From Heterostelium album PN500 (lineage: Eukaryota; Evosea; Eumycetozoa; Acytosteliales; Acytosteliaceae), in the NCBI RefSeq assembly GCF_000004825.1, contig NW_008805075.1:373788-437787 (forward strand): a stretch of 64,000 bases of DNA, read 5' to 3'. The notes below the pieces were generated by a model. It was not told where the DNA came from, did not search any database, and saw nothing but the letters and a program-made list of their open reading frames with translations. Position numbers and translations under genes: made by a program. Positions within the stretch are counted from its first letter, which is position 1. Every line of letters begins with the position of its first letter. Below, in pieces: positions 22,963 through 34,005 of this stretch.

Positions 22963-25900
22963 CTATTACAAATTCTTTAATATTCGTAATAGATCAATGT
23001 CATTCACTCTATTTCCTAGTGTAGATTTGTAAGTATACTTTTTAATTATTCAAAGATCTAATATTCACTGACATTAATTTTTTTTTTTTTTTTTTTTTAA
23101 ATAGATTTAATCCATTCAGTTTGATGTATTCTGCCAAAGACATTAGAAGAATCATCAAAGCCGAGGATGGTATGACTGATATCCAAGTTATAAGATCTAT
23201 TTTAAAAGTAGATTTCCTCAGGAGAATATTTGAAGCCAATCCGATCGATGTACATATCAGAACAAACGGTTATTCAGGTGGTGTTGTGTTTAAAAGCAAA
23301 TCAAAAAAAGTTCAAAAACAATACGAATTGAGTAAGTTGATAGATATTTATAATCTAGATTTGTATTTATTTTTTACTAATCATTTTTTTATTTTATTTT
23401 TTTTTAAAGTTGGTTTAAAAGACATAAAAGATAAAGATGTACTTACTGAAGAACAATTTGAACAACTTGGTGTAGTAGTTTGTGATCCAGCACCAAACCA
23501 CAATGTTTGGTTAAATAACAAACATCCGTTTGCAAACGGTGATTATTCTTTCCGAAAGAGATGTCATTGACGTGAAGTCTTCAACGCATCACTTTCAATC
23601 CGAGTCTGGTCTGAACAAACACAAAAAGAATAAGCTACTTGGTCACGATTTAATGAAATGGCAGTCTGACATACCTTCAGTCAATGGTAATATCTTTTTT
23701 TCACAAGATTATCAAATTTTGTTTATCTTACTAACTATAAATACTATTTATTTTGATTTTTTTTTATCATAGGGTCCAGTACAAACGATATTACAGATCT
23801 TGCAATATATGAAAAACGTTTGGAATTTATATTCAAATCGGTTTTTTTACCACCAGAACAAAGAAGTTCAGATATCAAACCATATGGTATTCTAAGGGCA
23901 GTCGGAGAAGAGAAAAAGAAAGAGCAACGAGTCTGCCTCTCAAACAACACCACCATTCCATATCACTCAAACCAGCATAAATCCGTCTTCCATCAGTATC
24001 GACAATGTCATGGTGATGCGTGGCAAAAGGTTGATTTGGATCGATCGCGATCAAAGAAGCACAGTGAATCATTAAATTCGAAAAAATTGTTCAACTTTGC
24101 ATTGCAATCGATTCCTATCAAGCAGTTAACTCATGATCCAATGCAGATCGATTCCACCGATCCCAATGATCCAAAGCAGATCGACTCCACCGATTCCAAT
24201 ACTCCAAAGCGCGTGCCAAAGTTGGTATTCAAGGGTAACAATGTACCCATCCAATCCGACAGGGAATCATCTCAAGAGAAAAGTGGTGCCAATAAGATGA
24301 AGCTACGACGCGTTGGATCTCCCATCAAAGTGAGAAAAGTATATATTCACTTACTTCGAGAACACCTCGGCAAGCTTGACGATGGCTCACTGGAGCGATT
24401 CATGGATCGATTCAAATTTGTGCTAGATATAACCTATTTGCAAGATGATTTTACGAATCTACAGAAAGAAGCATTGCTAAAGTTCCTCAAGGATCACAAA
24501 CTCGAGTTCCTCGAACCAATCGACGAGTCCAATGTACGATTAAATGATATACAGACTGCAATTCACTATTATGGAGTGGAGCTCATCCAACAAGCAATGG
24601 ATATATGGAAATTCTTTAAGTTTACCGAACCATTACCAGGTAATCAAGGTGTGGAAAAAGAAGTACATTTCAAAGATGGCATAAATAGAGTCGAACAAAT
24701 TACAACAACTTTCAGGAACCAAGCGTTTCAAAAGTTTTGGTTCAGACGTATTCATTTCGAACGGTGCAAATGGCTAAAGGATCATGGAATTAAGATCATG
24801 CCAGATAGTGTCGGAGGTCACTGGATTAGACCAAATCAATCAAAAGTGGACGCCAATGAAGACAGTATTTACCAACTATTACCAGTCTTTAACGGCTTGA
24901 CAATTTTGGTCATGGTATCTAACGGTACAGATGAAGGAAAAAAGGTAGAAAGAACATTAATCGGTCGAATTAAATTGAATGGTGGAAAGTACACTAGGGA
25001 TGTAAATGGCACATTCAACTTTATGGTTACTGACAAGGAAGATTGGGACAGCACACCAAACAAAAAGGCGAGAGAGATCTGTAAGGTGAAGAATATTCCA
25101 GTAGTTTCCAATGCCACTTATATTACAGAGTGCCTGAGACAACATGTGTATCTACCTCTACTATCGTATGATCTGTCGTCAGCTGCCAACACTACCAGTA
25201 GTGCTGCGAAGGTTTCACCAAGCAAGAAGAGTGGTTCCAAGACAGCTACCAACACTACCAGTAGTGCTGCGAAGGTGACACCAAGCAAGAAGAGTGGTTC
25301 CAAGACAGCTACCAACACTACCAGCGGTTCAACTGTTGCACCAAGCAAGAAGAGTGGTTCCAAGACAGCTACCAACACTACCAGTAGTGATGCGAAGGTG
25401 ACACCAACCAACAAGCGTATCGACTCACCCGCTCCCTCCATACCGGATCTTCAAACAAAAAAGAAGTCCAAGAAGACCGACAATACCGACAAGAAGTCTA
25501 TCGATAGCGATGAAGACAAAGACAATCATCCGAAATCCCGAAAGAAATCAAGTAAGTAATTAACTTTTTGTTATTTTTCAAATTAAAACAGTTCATTAAT
25601 ACCAATATAAACACTTTCATTCTTCATAGAGAATAAGAAAAGAGGTAGATGGAAGTGTTTATGTTGTGGAAAAACCAACAATTTCAAACGATTTACTGAT
25701 GTACATTACAAAGTTCTCCACTGCAATCACTGTTTATTGGTACACATCCCTTTTAAAGATCGAAAAGCTGCCAAAGAATCAGTTGATAAAACTAGAGTCG
25801 GTAAGTATCATAGTTGAAAAATAAAAAATAAACAACTGTTTTTTGATTAATCTTTTTTTTTTTCACACATTTAGTTATTGGTGCTGGTTGTGGTAATTTA

Positions 25901-26533
25901 AATCATATTCAACGAATGAAAGGTGTGAAATATAGTCCTGCCACGGAAAGAATCACCGAATCTCTCCAAAGATACAGTTTCAGTGTTTCGAAAACAAACA
26001 TGAAAATATCAATTTCCAACGAGTTCAATACATCACAAGTAGGTTTTAACTGTTTAATATCAATTGTTTTTTTATATTTTTACTAATAAAATAATTATTT
26101 TTTTTTAAATTTTTAGGTGTTTGGTCCAAACATCGATAAACTAGAAAATGACTTTGTTTCAGCAATCAACAAACCAGTTTCAAACGAGTGGACGCAGGCA
26201 AAGAAAGATGAAGAGCTCCATTCGTTATATAACCTAGCCAAGGTCAAACCCCCAGGAGAGAGTAAATCATATAAACCAAAAGATACCAAGAGGGTATATA
26301 ACAAGTCATTCTCTGTTCGGTTGTACACTGGAAAGGATGACCAAGGCCAGCCTAAAGATATTTTTATCAATAGAGATATTCTTGCATGTACAAACATGAT
26401 GGCAATTGCTAAGGCCTATTTTTGTGGAAAGCAACGTCCACAACTTTTAGCACCATTCACCAGTCAACCTATTATTAATACCCCGGGCAAGGAATGTCCA
26501 CGACAAAATTTGATTTCTGCGTTTACAAATTGA
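19796..26533 (+). CDS. Fanzor/TnpB-like RuvC protein with inserted BRCT domain
   Basis: Exons by phase: 19796-20199, 20269-20527, 20603-20945, 21023-23028, 23105-23331, 23410-23686, 23773-25551, 25630-25800, 25875-26038 and 26117-26533, about 2,000 residues. Order of parts: helical N-terminus (exons 1-3); Thr/Asn-rich linkers around an unassigned block (22100-22550); TNGYSGGVVFK then VVVCDPAPNHNVWL (RuvC-I-like Asp, codon 23483); ITDLAIYEKRLEFIF helices; BRCT (24880-25137); Ser/Lys repeats; zinc ribbon CLCC...CNHC (25651-25740); VIGAGCGN (RuvC-II-like); NEFNTSQ; INRDILACTN (RuvC-III-like Asp, about 26366). This is the motif order of Fanzor, the eukaryotic relative of RNA-guided TnpB. The usual Cys pair after TSQ is gone. 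Two frame changes break the reading, one in the CAA repeat near 21700-21768 and one near 23550, so it may be decaying, mis-assembled there, or host-adopted. Confidence 0.6.
21700..21768 (+). repeat. CAA trinucleotide repeat at a frame change
   Basis: About 20 CAA units. The upstream frame reads them as Asn and soon stops; the downstream coding frame reads them as Thr. The repeat is thus where the Fanzor-like gene changes frame, a common place for indels or assembly error. Confidence 0.8.
22827..22963 (+). repeat. ACT/ACC then AAT repeat, coding Thr and Asn runs
   Basis: An ACT/ACC run followed by roughly 24 AAT units, read in frame as poly-Thr then poly-Asn within exon 4 of the Fanzor-like gene. 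Shorter AAT runs lie at about 21873-21903 and 22658-22689. Confidence 0.85.
25170..25405 (+). repeat. four-copy coding repeat after the BRCT domain
   Basis: Units of about 63-66 bp encode KKSGSKTATNTTSSAAKV with small changes (PSKKSGSKTATNTTS is the core). Copies are nearly identical at the DNA level, so the expansion is recent. The peptide is basic and Ser/Thr-rich, like a flexible, phosphorylatable linker. Confidence 0.85.
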
Positions 26534-26714
26534 AATTTTTTTTTAAAAAACAAAAAGCACAATTTACTAATTTTTTTCTGTTTTTCAAGAGAATAAATCA
26601 AATCGGAATGGTACCCCAATTTTTTATGACCGTCAAAAAATAATAAAATAAAAAATGAATATAAAATTAATTTATTTTTAAAGATAGAATATTTAGTAGT
26701 AGTAGGAGTAGTAT

Positions 26715-27800
26715 ATGGAAGATTTATTTATTGTAAAAGTACCTGCTACAACAGCTAATTTAGGATGTGGTTTCGATACTTTATCGATTGGTGTCCAACT
26801 TTATATGTTGACAAAAGTATCGGTTGAAACTTTTTCTGACAACCATTTGGAGAACGATTCCAACAATGTAGATCGTTTGGCTTTTAGATATAGAATGAAG
26901 ATTCATAATGATAAACCTTATAATTTGAATTTCGATGTATCCGATTGTCCGAGTAAGAATCTTGTGGTGGAGGTCATCGATAACCTCTTGGAGACAGAGT
27001 GTGAAGGTGGTGCCGATTCCATCATCAAGAGAGGCGAGCAACGATTGGTATTGGAGGTGTGGAATAACATTCCTATTGGTCGTGGCATGGGAAGTTCTGC
27101 CGCTGCCATTGTCACTGGCTTATTGATTGCCAATGAAATCGGAAAGTTGAAACTCAGTCACAAACAGATATTCGATCGATCGGTGGCGTTGGAACCATCG
27201 GCCGACAATTTATCGGCAGCAGTCTTTGGAAACTATAATATAGTGATGTCACTACCTCAACAACAACAACAACAAAATCAAGCTGCAGCTGTTACATCAT
27301 CTGTTATGTGTGATACTATAAAGATATCGAGTGACACCAGACTAAAGGCAACCGTTGTCATTCCACACTTCCAGGTGTTGACCTCGGAAGCGAGAACGGT
27401 GTTGCCTCTAGACTACTCGAGGTCGGATTTCGTCTTTAATTTACAACGTGTGGCAATGGTGAGCAATCGTCTCGCAGAGGTACTTCAGAATCGCAGTGGA
27501 GCACAGGATATCTTGGCTCAGCCAACCTCACAGCTTCTGGCGATGTTTGACGACAGACTCCACCAGCCATACCGCCAGAAACTCATACCGGGTTTCAGTG
27601 ATATCGCAGCGATGAAACCGATCGACGGAATGTTTGGACTGTGCATAAGTGGCTCGGGATCAACAATAATCTGTCTATCATTCGACAATCATGAGAAAAT
27701 AGCTCAATCAATCACATCAATATTTGAAAATCACAACATAAAGTGTAATTCATATGTTATCGACTTTGACACTGAGGGTGCAACATTAGTAAAGTTTTAG
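26715..27800 (+). CDS. thrB: homoserine kinase
   Basis: Single exon, 361 residues. GHMP-kinase marks are in order: the N-terminal VPATTANLGCGFDTLSIGV, the ATP-binding loop IPIGRGMGSSAAAIVTGLL near residue 120, LEPSADNLSAAVFG, and the C-terminal glycine motif LCISGSGSTIICL. Together they fit homoserine kinase, which phosphorylates L-homoserine to O-phosphohomoserine for threonine synthesis. Length matches bacterial and fungal enzymes (about 310-360), with a short Gln run near residue 180 as the only insert. It begins 180 bp after the Fanzor-like stop, on the same strand, in ordinary codon use, so it is a resident gene and not cargo. Confidence 0.92.
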   Translation: MEDLFIVKVPATTANLGCGFDTLSIGVQLYMLTKVSVETFSDNHLENDSNNVDRLAFRYRMKIHNDKPYNLNFDVSDCPSKNLVVEVIDNLLETECEGGADSIIKRGEQRLVLEVWNNIPIGRGMGSSAAAIVTGLLIANEIGKLKLSHKQIFDRSVALEPSADNLSAAVFGNYNIVMSLPQQQQQQNQAAAVTSSVMCDTIKISSDTRLKATVVIPHFQVLTSEARTVLPLDYSRSDFVFNLQRVAMVSNRLAEVLQNRSGAQDILAQPTSQLLAMFDDRLHQPYRQKLIPGFSDIAAMKPIDGMFGLCISGSGSTIICLSFDNHEKIAQSITSIFENHNIKCNSYVIDFDTEGATLVKF

Positions 27801-30671
27801 AAACAAAAACAAAATCATAATGATGATGATGATGATAATGATAAAGATGTATAATAATATAATATTATATTATTATCATCATATATATAATAATGCACAT
27901 ATTCTTAATTTGGAAGTTGGTATTGTTTTTTTTTTTTTTCATTCATAAAGATAAATTAATTAATCTATAGTAATAAAACAAGAAAAATAATTATGATGTT
28001 TAACATATTTTTTTTATATTTCAAGTTGCTACCTTATATAACCACATACTATTACTACTACTATACTATTAATACTAATACTAATAGTACCACTACCTCT
28101 ACTACCTCTACTGCGACTACTAATTGATTTAGGGGTATAGTGGGGGTTAATGTAATTTTAATTGTATTGGTGTGTTGCGTGTTGTCTGACAAGTGTTGTT
28201 GAATAAACAAAAATATCAAATATTTATAGGTCAAGTTGTTAAATCTAAAGCATAATCAATAAAAAATCTATCATAGGAATAACACTAAAACATAAAGGGA
28301 TTATCGTTTTTTTTTCCAACAACACAATTCCCCACACCACCCATAATTAATATTACACTCCACACACACCTCTCAACCTTTCAACAACTCATCACCAATA
28401 AAAAAAACAAAACAAACAAATAAAATGAATTAAAAAAATACTTATTGAAATAACCCACACCTTGCAACAACATCTCACAATAACAATAATAATAATAATA
28501 ATTATTATTATTATATTAACTCTATTACCTATAATAATCAATACACACATACAATACAATAACAAAAAAAAAACAATTAAAAAAAATAAAATAAAAAAAT
28601 AAACAAAATTGGTTATAATTAATATAATGAGTGAGTGAGTGATGTGATATTATTTATTAAACAAATTAAATTAAAATAAATTATATTATATTGCTTTTAT
28701 AGTAACTAAACAATATTGATATATGTGTATTATCAATGTACTATACCTAGTATCAGTTTTTAGAATTAATAACCAGAATAAAACAAAACACTCAATTTAT
28801 CAAATTTTTCTATTAATTTGATTAACAATCATTTCATCATCTTCATCATCACCAAACTTAGATATAATAAAATATCAATTAAATCTTAAATTTATATATA
28901 GAAAACGAAAAAGATATCAAATCTAATTTTATAAAAGCTAAAGAGAGAGAGAGAGAGAGAATCATTGAATGTTGTGTTACCAACCAATTTAATTAAAAGG
29001 GGTAAAGTTCAACAATCATCTTTAGGATTTTATTTTTTTGGAAACCAACCATTTTTTTTTTCTTTTTTTGGGAGCTCCCAATTTATTTTGGAAACACGAT
29101 CAATTGAACAGAAATTTCTGTTGATTAATCTTTTAACGAACCATAAAAAACTATTTGATTTCAACTTTATTGTTGTTTTTTCTTTTTTATCTAAGTTAAA
29201 CAGATAAAAAAAGGTTTGTTTTAATTATTTGTTTTTTTTATAAAATGGACAAAATATTGTTAATCTTAGAAACAAAAAAAACTAGTTAACAATGATCATC
29301 AAAATCATCATCATTCGCCAACTTATTTAATTATCATATGAAAAAACAAAGCCCAATATCATATTTAATCAAAAAAAAAAAAATAAATCTTTTTTAAATT
29401 AAATAATTTTTTTCATCATGGATGAAAAAGGTCACAAAATTTTTTAATTAAAATTTTAATTTAATCTTTGGACTTGCAAACACACTCCCAAAAAAATAAG
29501 CACATCATATTTATTGAATCAGTCCACAAAAAAAAAAAAAAAAAAACAGCTATCTTTTGAACTAAATTGAAATTCAACACGCTCTAATTTTATAAACAAC
29601 AACAAATAATCTCCATCTTCCACAAAGTAACCCTTTACTCACGAGTTTATCAAAACAATAATAAATAATATCAAAAAGCCTTAGAAACAAAACAAAACAA
29701 AACAATCAATAAATATAAAAAAACATATAATATTAAAATAATAACATTTAATCTTTCTTTTATTCTGTTTTTCATTTAAACAATACAATCAATCTATCAA
29801 TCAATCTATCAATCAATCAAATAATCAATCAATCATTAAATTTAATATAGAATTGATTTGCAATAGAATAATAGTTTTAAAATACCTTGTTTCTATTTTT
29901 TGTAAGGTAGGACCAATTAACAAAAAAAAACACAATTTATAAGTTTGGTTGTCATCATTATCACAACGATCAACATCATCACCCTTTAAGAAACAACAAC
30001 AACAAACCCTCTTTCTTGAAAGAAGCTTTAATAGGTTGATCAACAACAATAAACAAAACATATGCACTCTTTTTTCTGATATTATTATATAATCACACAC
30101 CATCGAAATTCCAACTACTAAAACAACTGTGTGTGGGTCCACAACTACATCCACAATTTCTACTTTAAATTTATTACAATAGATTTTCAGACAATTTTTA
30201 TTAAATTATTTTATTGTTATCATTAACTACTACTATAACCAACATAGAGACTATATTTGTTTGTATTAATAGTATTGTTTTTGTTTTGTTTTTTTTTTAT
30301 AAAACTGCCTAATTATAATTATTCCCCACACTGTAATATATTTAAATCAAGTGGCAAAACACATTATATGTACTTAATGCTATATTAAATAATATATATT
30401 ACATACACACATACACTCACTCAAGCACACAAACACACACCAAAAAACTATTTAAATATTTAGTTATATAAATTGTTGTTTTTTAATTTAAATCGATAAC
30501 TTTTTTTTTCTTTTATAAATTAAATAATCATATCATCAATTCAATTGAAGCTTAACTAACAAACCATTGATATTTTATCAAACAATCAGTCAATCAATCA
30601 GCATATTATAAATATAGAATTTGTATTTTTTATTTTTATTTTTTTAAAGGGAAATTATAATTTGGTTTACC
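27801..30671. other. 2.9-kb AT-rich region without a convincing gene
   Basis: Very AT-rich, with a GA repeat at about 28938-28961, CAAT/ATCA units at about 29775-29835 and long A and T tracts. Frames at 28965-29207 (plus) and 29825-30154 (minus) have low-complexity or intron-like text. Much of it probably serves as the long 5' region of the Asn-rich gene that follows. Confidence 0.5.
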
Positions 30672-31028
30672 ATGGATGTAACTCCAACTTATTCTCCAAC
30701 AATAAGACCTCATTTGCAACAACAGGCAGTACCTCCTTTTATTTCTAGTCATGATTTTGGTGGACCATCTCCATTGTCATCACCATCGATGTTGTCCTTA
30801 ACGCCAACAGCCGCCACCACTCCAATTCCACCAGTATTCCTTCTAAATATAAATACACAACCAACCCCTGCATTTGTTCATGTAGTCGATGCTCAGCCAC
30901 CTGTAATTCAATTCCAACTTCAGCCTAATAATAATAATAATACAAATACACATACAAATACAAATACAAATACAAATAATAATAATAATAATAATACTTT
31001 AAATACTAATAATAACAATACAAATATA

Positions 31029-31062
<34 letters not shown>

Positions 31063-31458
31063 GTAACAATAATAATAATAATAGTGGAAGTATATCACCT
31101 ACACCTACACCCAATAGTTTAAGTGTACCATCAACGCCATCAGTGACACCACTTTCAGGAAATCTGAGTAATTTTACAATCAATTCACCAGCAACGTCGA
31201 CCACAACTACAGCCTCTGCAACAACAACTACATCACAAAATCAATCAGGTGTTTTACGTAGAATTGCTGTTAGTAACAATGTACAAAGATCAAACTTGGT
31301 AAGTAAAGATATAATTAAAAAAAAAAGGGAAAATAATAATAATTCTTATATTACCTATTTTATTTATAATACAGACAATAGAAGATGAACAAGTCGTACC
31401 AAGAGATTCAAATTCACCTCTAATAGCATCATGCAAAAAGAGGGTAAAACTTTGGTGA
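30672..31458 (+). CDS. Asn/Ser/Pro/Thr-rich protein of unknown function
   Basis: Two exons, 30672-31298 and 31375-31458, 236 residues. The N-terminus has Pro-rich text (PTYSPTIRPHLQQQAVPPFI, LTPTAATTPIPPVFLLNI), then an Asn/Thr run of some 60 residues, then PTPNSLSVPSTPSVTPLSG. The second exon is short and basic at its end (SCKKRVKLW). No known domain is visible. Disordered composition of this kind is common in dictyostelid regulators and kinase tails, but that is not evidence of function. The gene follows an unusually long non-coding stretch, which often goes with developmental control. Confidence 0.65.
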
Positions 31459-31872
31459 CATCAAGCTTTTAAGAATACTAACACTTATAATAATAATAAT
31501 AATAATTATATACTATGTCCGATTATTTTAAATCAATAATGATAATCTAATTTTTTTTTTTTGTATATAGAGAATATAATAATATTGCTATAATATAAAT
31601 ATATATCCAACTTCAATGTATCATAAATATGATTCCTATCAGTTTAATTAAATATATTATAAAAATAAAAGAGTGGATTTGAATGAGCAATGTAAATCTA
31701 GATTAAATGTTAAATAATGTTACACAATCAATTTTATTGATTGATTGGTTTGTAATTACTATTGTATTAATTAACAAGACTTTTGAATTAACTATAAATA
31801 GTAAAATGTTGTTTGGTTGTTTTGTTTTGTTTTGTTTTGTATTGTTTGACTGTCTGATTGTTGAAAGTAGAT
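31459..31872. other. convergent 3' spacer
   Basis: AT-rich spacer between two convergent gene ends, with a TTTTG repeat at about 31820-31842. Nothing else seen. Confidence 0.6.
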
Positions 31873-33640
31873 CTACTTTATGACAGGAAGTTGTTGTAGT
31901 TGTTTTGATGATTGAATATTATTTGAAGTTACCAAAGCGATTAATCTATGAAATGATTCTTTAAGAATGTTGACATTAGTGTCTTGATTTCCTCTGTTAT
32001 TAAGAATGATAGTAGGAGAAAGGTATAAGGTTAACAAAAACAAATTCTTTCTTTTAAAATAAAAAAGTAAATGAAAAAGCAAATAGTTATCTAGATAGTT
32101 ACCATTGATTTCCAATAGACTTGTTGTTTTGGTATCAAAGATAACGTAAAACTCTCTTGAATCTGTTTTTCTTCCGACTATCCACCGATCGTTTTGAGTC
32201 TTGACAGTCGATTCCGATATATCCGGTCTATTCTCAAAGTCTGCGTGCATTTCATTCAGTATCTTTAGTGTCTCCTTTGTAAGTTCTACACCCTTTAACT
32301 TTAACGATGCTTTGATAGCAAGATTCATTTGATTGAAAAATATATATTTATATTGCTCTTCCATACTAAACAAAGATATTAAATTGATCAAATTGATATT
32401 AGTATTATAAAATGATTATTTCTATTGGTTTTCTTAAACACTTACAATGATTTCTTTGAATAATTTGTTTCTAATACTGGATAAATATAATCGATGTGTG
32501 ATGAAATGGATTCACGTACTTCCTCTAGTTTCAATTGATCTAAATCTTCTTCGTTCACCAGGAATACACAAACAGTATCTCTTTGTTCATATATAATCAT
32601 ATAACACAGTTGTTCTCCAATATGTATAACAGGTAATGTTGTCTTTACACTACTCATTGATTCCGTAAAGTATCCACTCTTTGATTTTTGACTAACAATA
32701 ATAATAATAAAGTATTAGTTAGTATTATTTTTAATATGAATAGATGTTGTTTGTTAAGTTACCCTTTTGTTGACCAAACAACTTCATGATCACCAGTGTT
32801 GATAACCATTATAGAGTTTACAGCGGATCTATCTACACCGATCTTTACCAGTTGTATTAGATAGTGGTTGAGTGAACGTATGTGATTCTGTTGGAGCGAC
32901 GACCAGAGCAGGTTGTCTTTGTAGTAGAGTGCACCGAATCTAAACGATGGACACGCCGATTGGAACGCTATTTCAGTGCCATTGATCATTGCCAGCAGTT
33001 TCAGATAGACGTTCTTGTCGACCGGCAAGAATTGAATTCCGTCGAGCGATGTGAAGAGATCCAGCTGATCGAATGCAATCTGCTCCAAGTACGGTTTGAT
33101 AAAGGCATCCAATCGCTTCTTGAGATGATCGTACGAGGTGCGCTTAACAATCTCTGACATTGGGCCATTGAACAGCCGCCAGATATCATAGAGCTGCTGT
33201 AGCGTCGTCTGCAATATGATATCGTCAATCTCATTCTCCAAATACTCTTTCTTGTTGTTGACGACACCACTGGTATTGTTGAGAGCAATCACCATCCAGA
33301 TATCAGGTTCAACCTGACGCAATGCAATCGTATGTTTCATCGTATGAATTGCTTCACATGGTTTATCCGGTGAGAATTGTCTATATATATATAGATTAAA
33401 TTAGAAAGTTTGCAAAGTTAAGAATATATATCGGAATTACTAATAACACAACCAAACATACTTTGTACATAATACATAGGCTTCAGTTAAACCTACGAAA
33501 TTTGTTTGAATACCAATCGAAAAGTTTGCTTGTGGATAGAAATATAGAATCTTTTCATGTTCACGACCTTCTTTCTGTCCTAACTTTGGATTGAATATAT
33601 AAAAGTAATGTAACGATGCATCTTCTATTGTACCTGACAT
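31873..33640 (-). CDS. ccz1: CCZ1, subunit of the MON1-CCZ1 Rab7 exchange factor
   Basis: Four exons in phase: 33640-33462, 33380-32763, 32691-32446 and 32365-31873, about 511 residues. The N-terminus has the longin-like CCZ1 start HYFYIFNPKLGQKEGREHEK with ILYFYPQ and IQTNFVGLTEAY. Exon 2 holds the CCZ1 signature WMVIALNN and a helical stretch (LYDIWRLFNGPMSEIVKR). Exon 4 has KASLKLKGVELTKETLKILN, then WIVGRKTDSREFYVIFDTKT. With MON1 it activates Rab7 on late endosomes, phagosomes and autophagosomes. The last 60 codons include a hydrophobic insert that could hide one more intron, so the C-terminus is uncertain. Confidence 0.85.
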
Positions 33641-34005
33641 TCTTTACTCTTACTCTTACTCTTACTTTTTCAAATAATCTAAAAGAAAAGTAAAGGTAAA
33701 CAAACAATCAATGTAACTAATAAATAATATTAAGAAAAAATAATAATAATAAAACTCTCAGGAAATCAAAAAATTTAGTTTTCAGATTTTTTTTGATGCA
33801 AAAATTAAAATATATTTTGAATTTGGAAAAGTAGTTATAAATACATTTCATATTATAATTAGCACTGGTAATAATATTTTGATTGTTTTGTTTTGTTAAT
33901 GTTTTTTATTATAATCGATTTGAGACTATCATACAAAAAGAAAAATGAAAATTAAATATTATTTTTTTATATATTCTTGATTTTAAACAATATAAATAGT
34001 AAATC
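33641..34005. other. AT-rich spacer
   Basis: 365 bp between the ccz1 start and the ist1 stop, both minus strand. It should contain the ccz1 upstream... that is, the region 3' of ist1 and 5' of ccz1 lies here. No feature seen beyond AT tracts and CTTACT repeats near 33645-33665. Confidence 0.5.

Noticed and set aside
25118-25441. minus-strand Leu/Val-rich frame that looks like a membrane protein
   Set aside because: It is the reverse of the Ser/Lys coding repeat and contains the same repeat periodicity.
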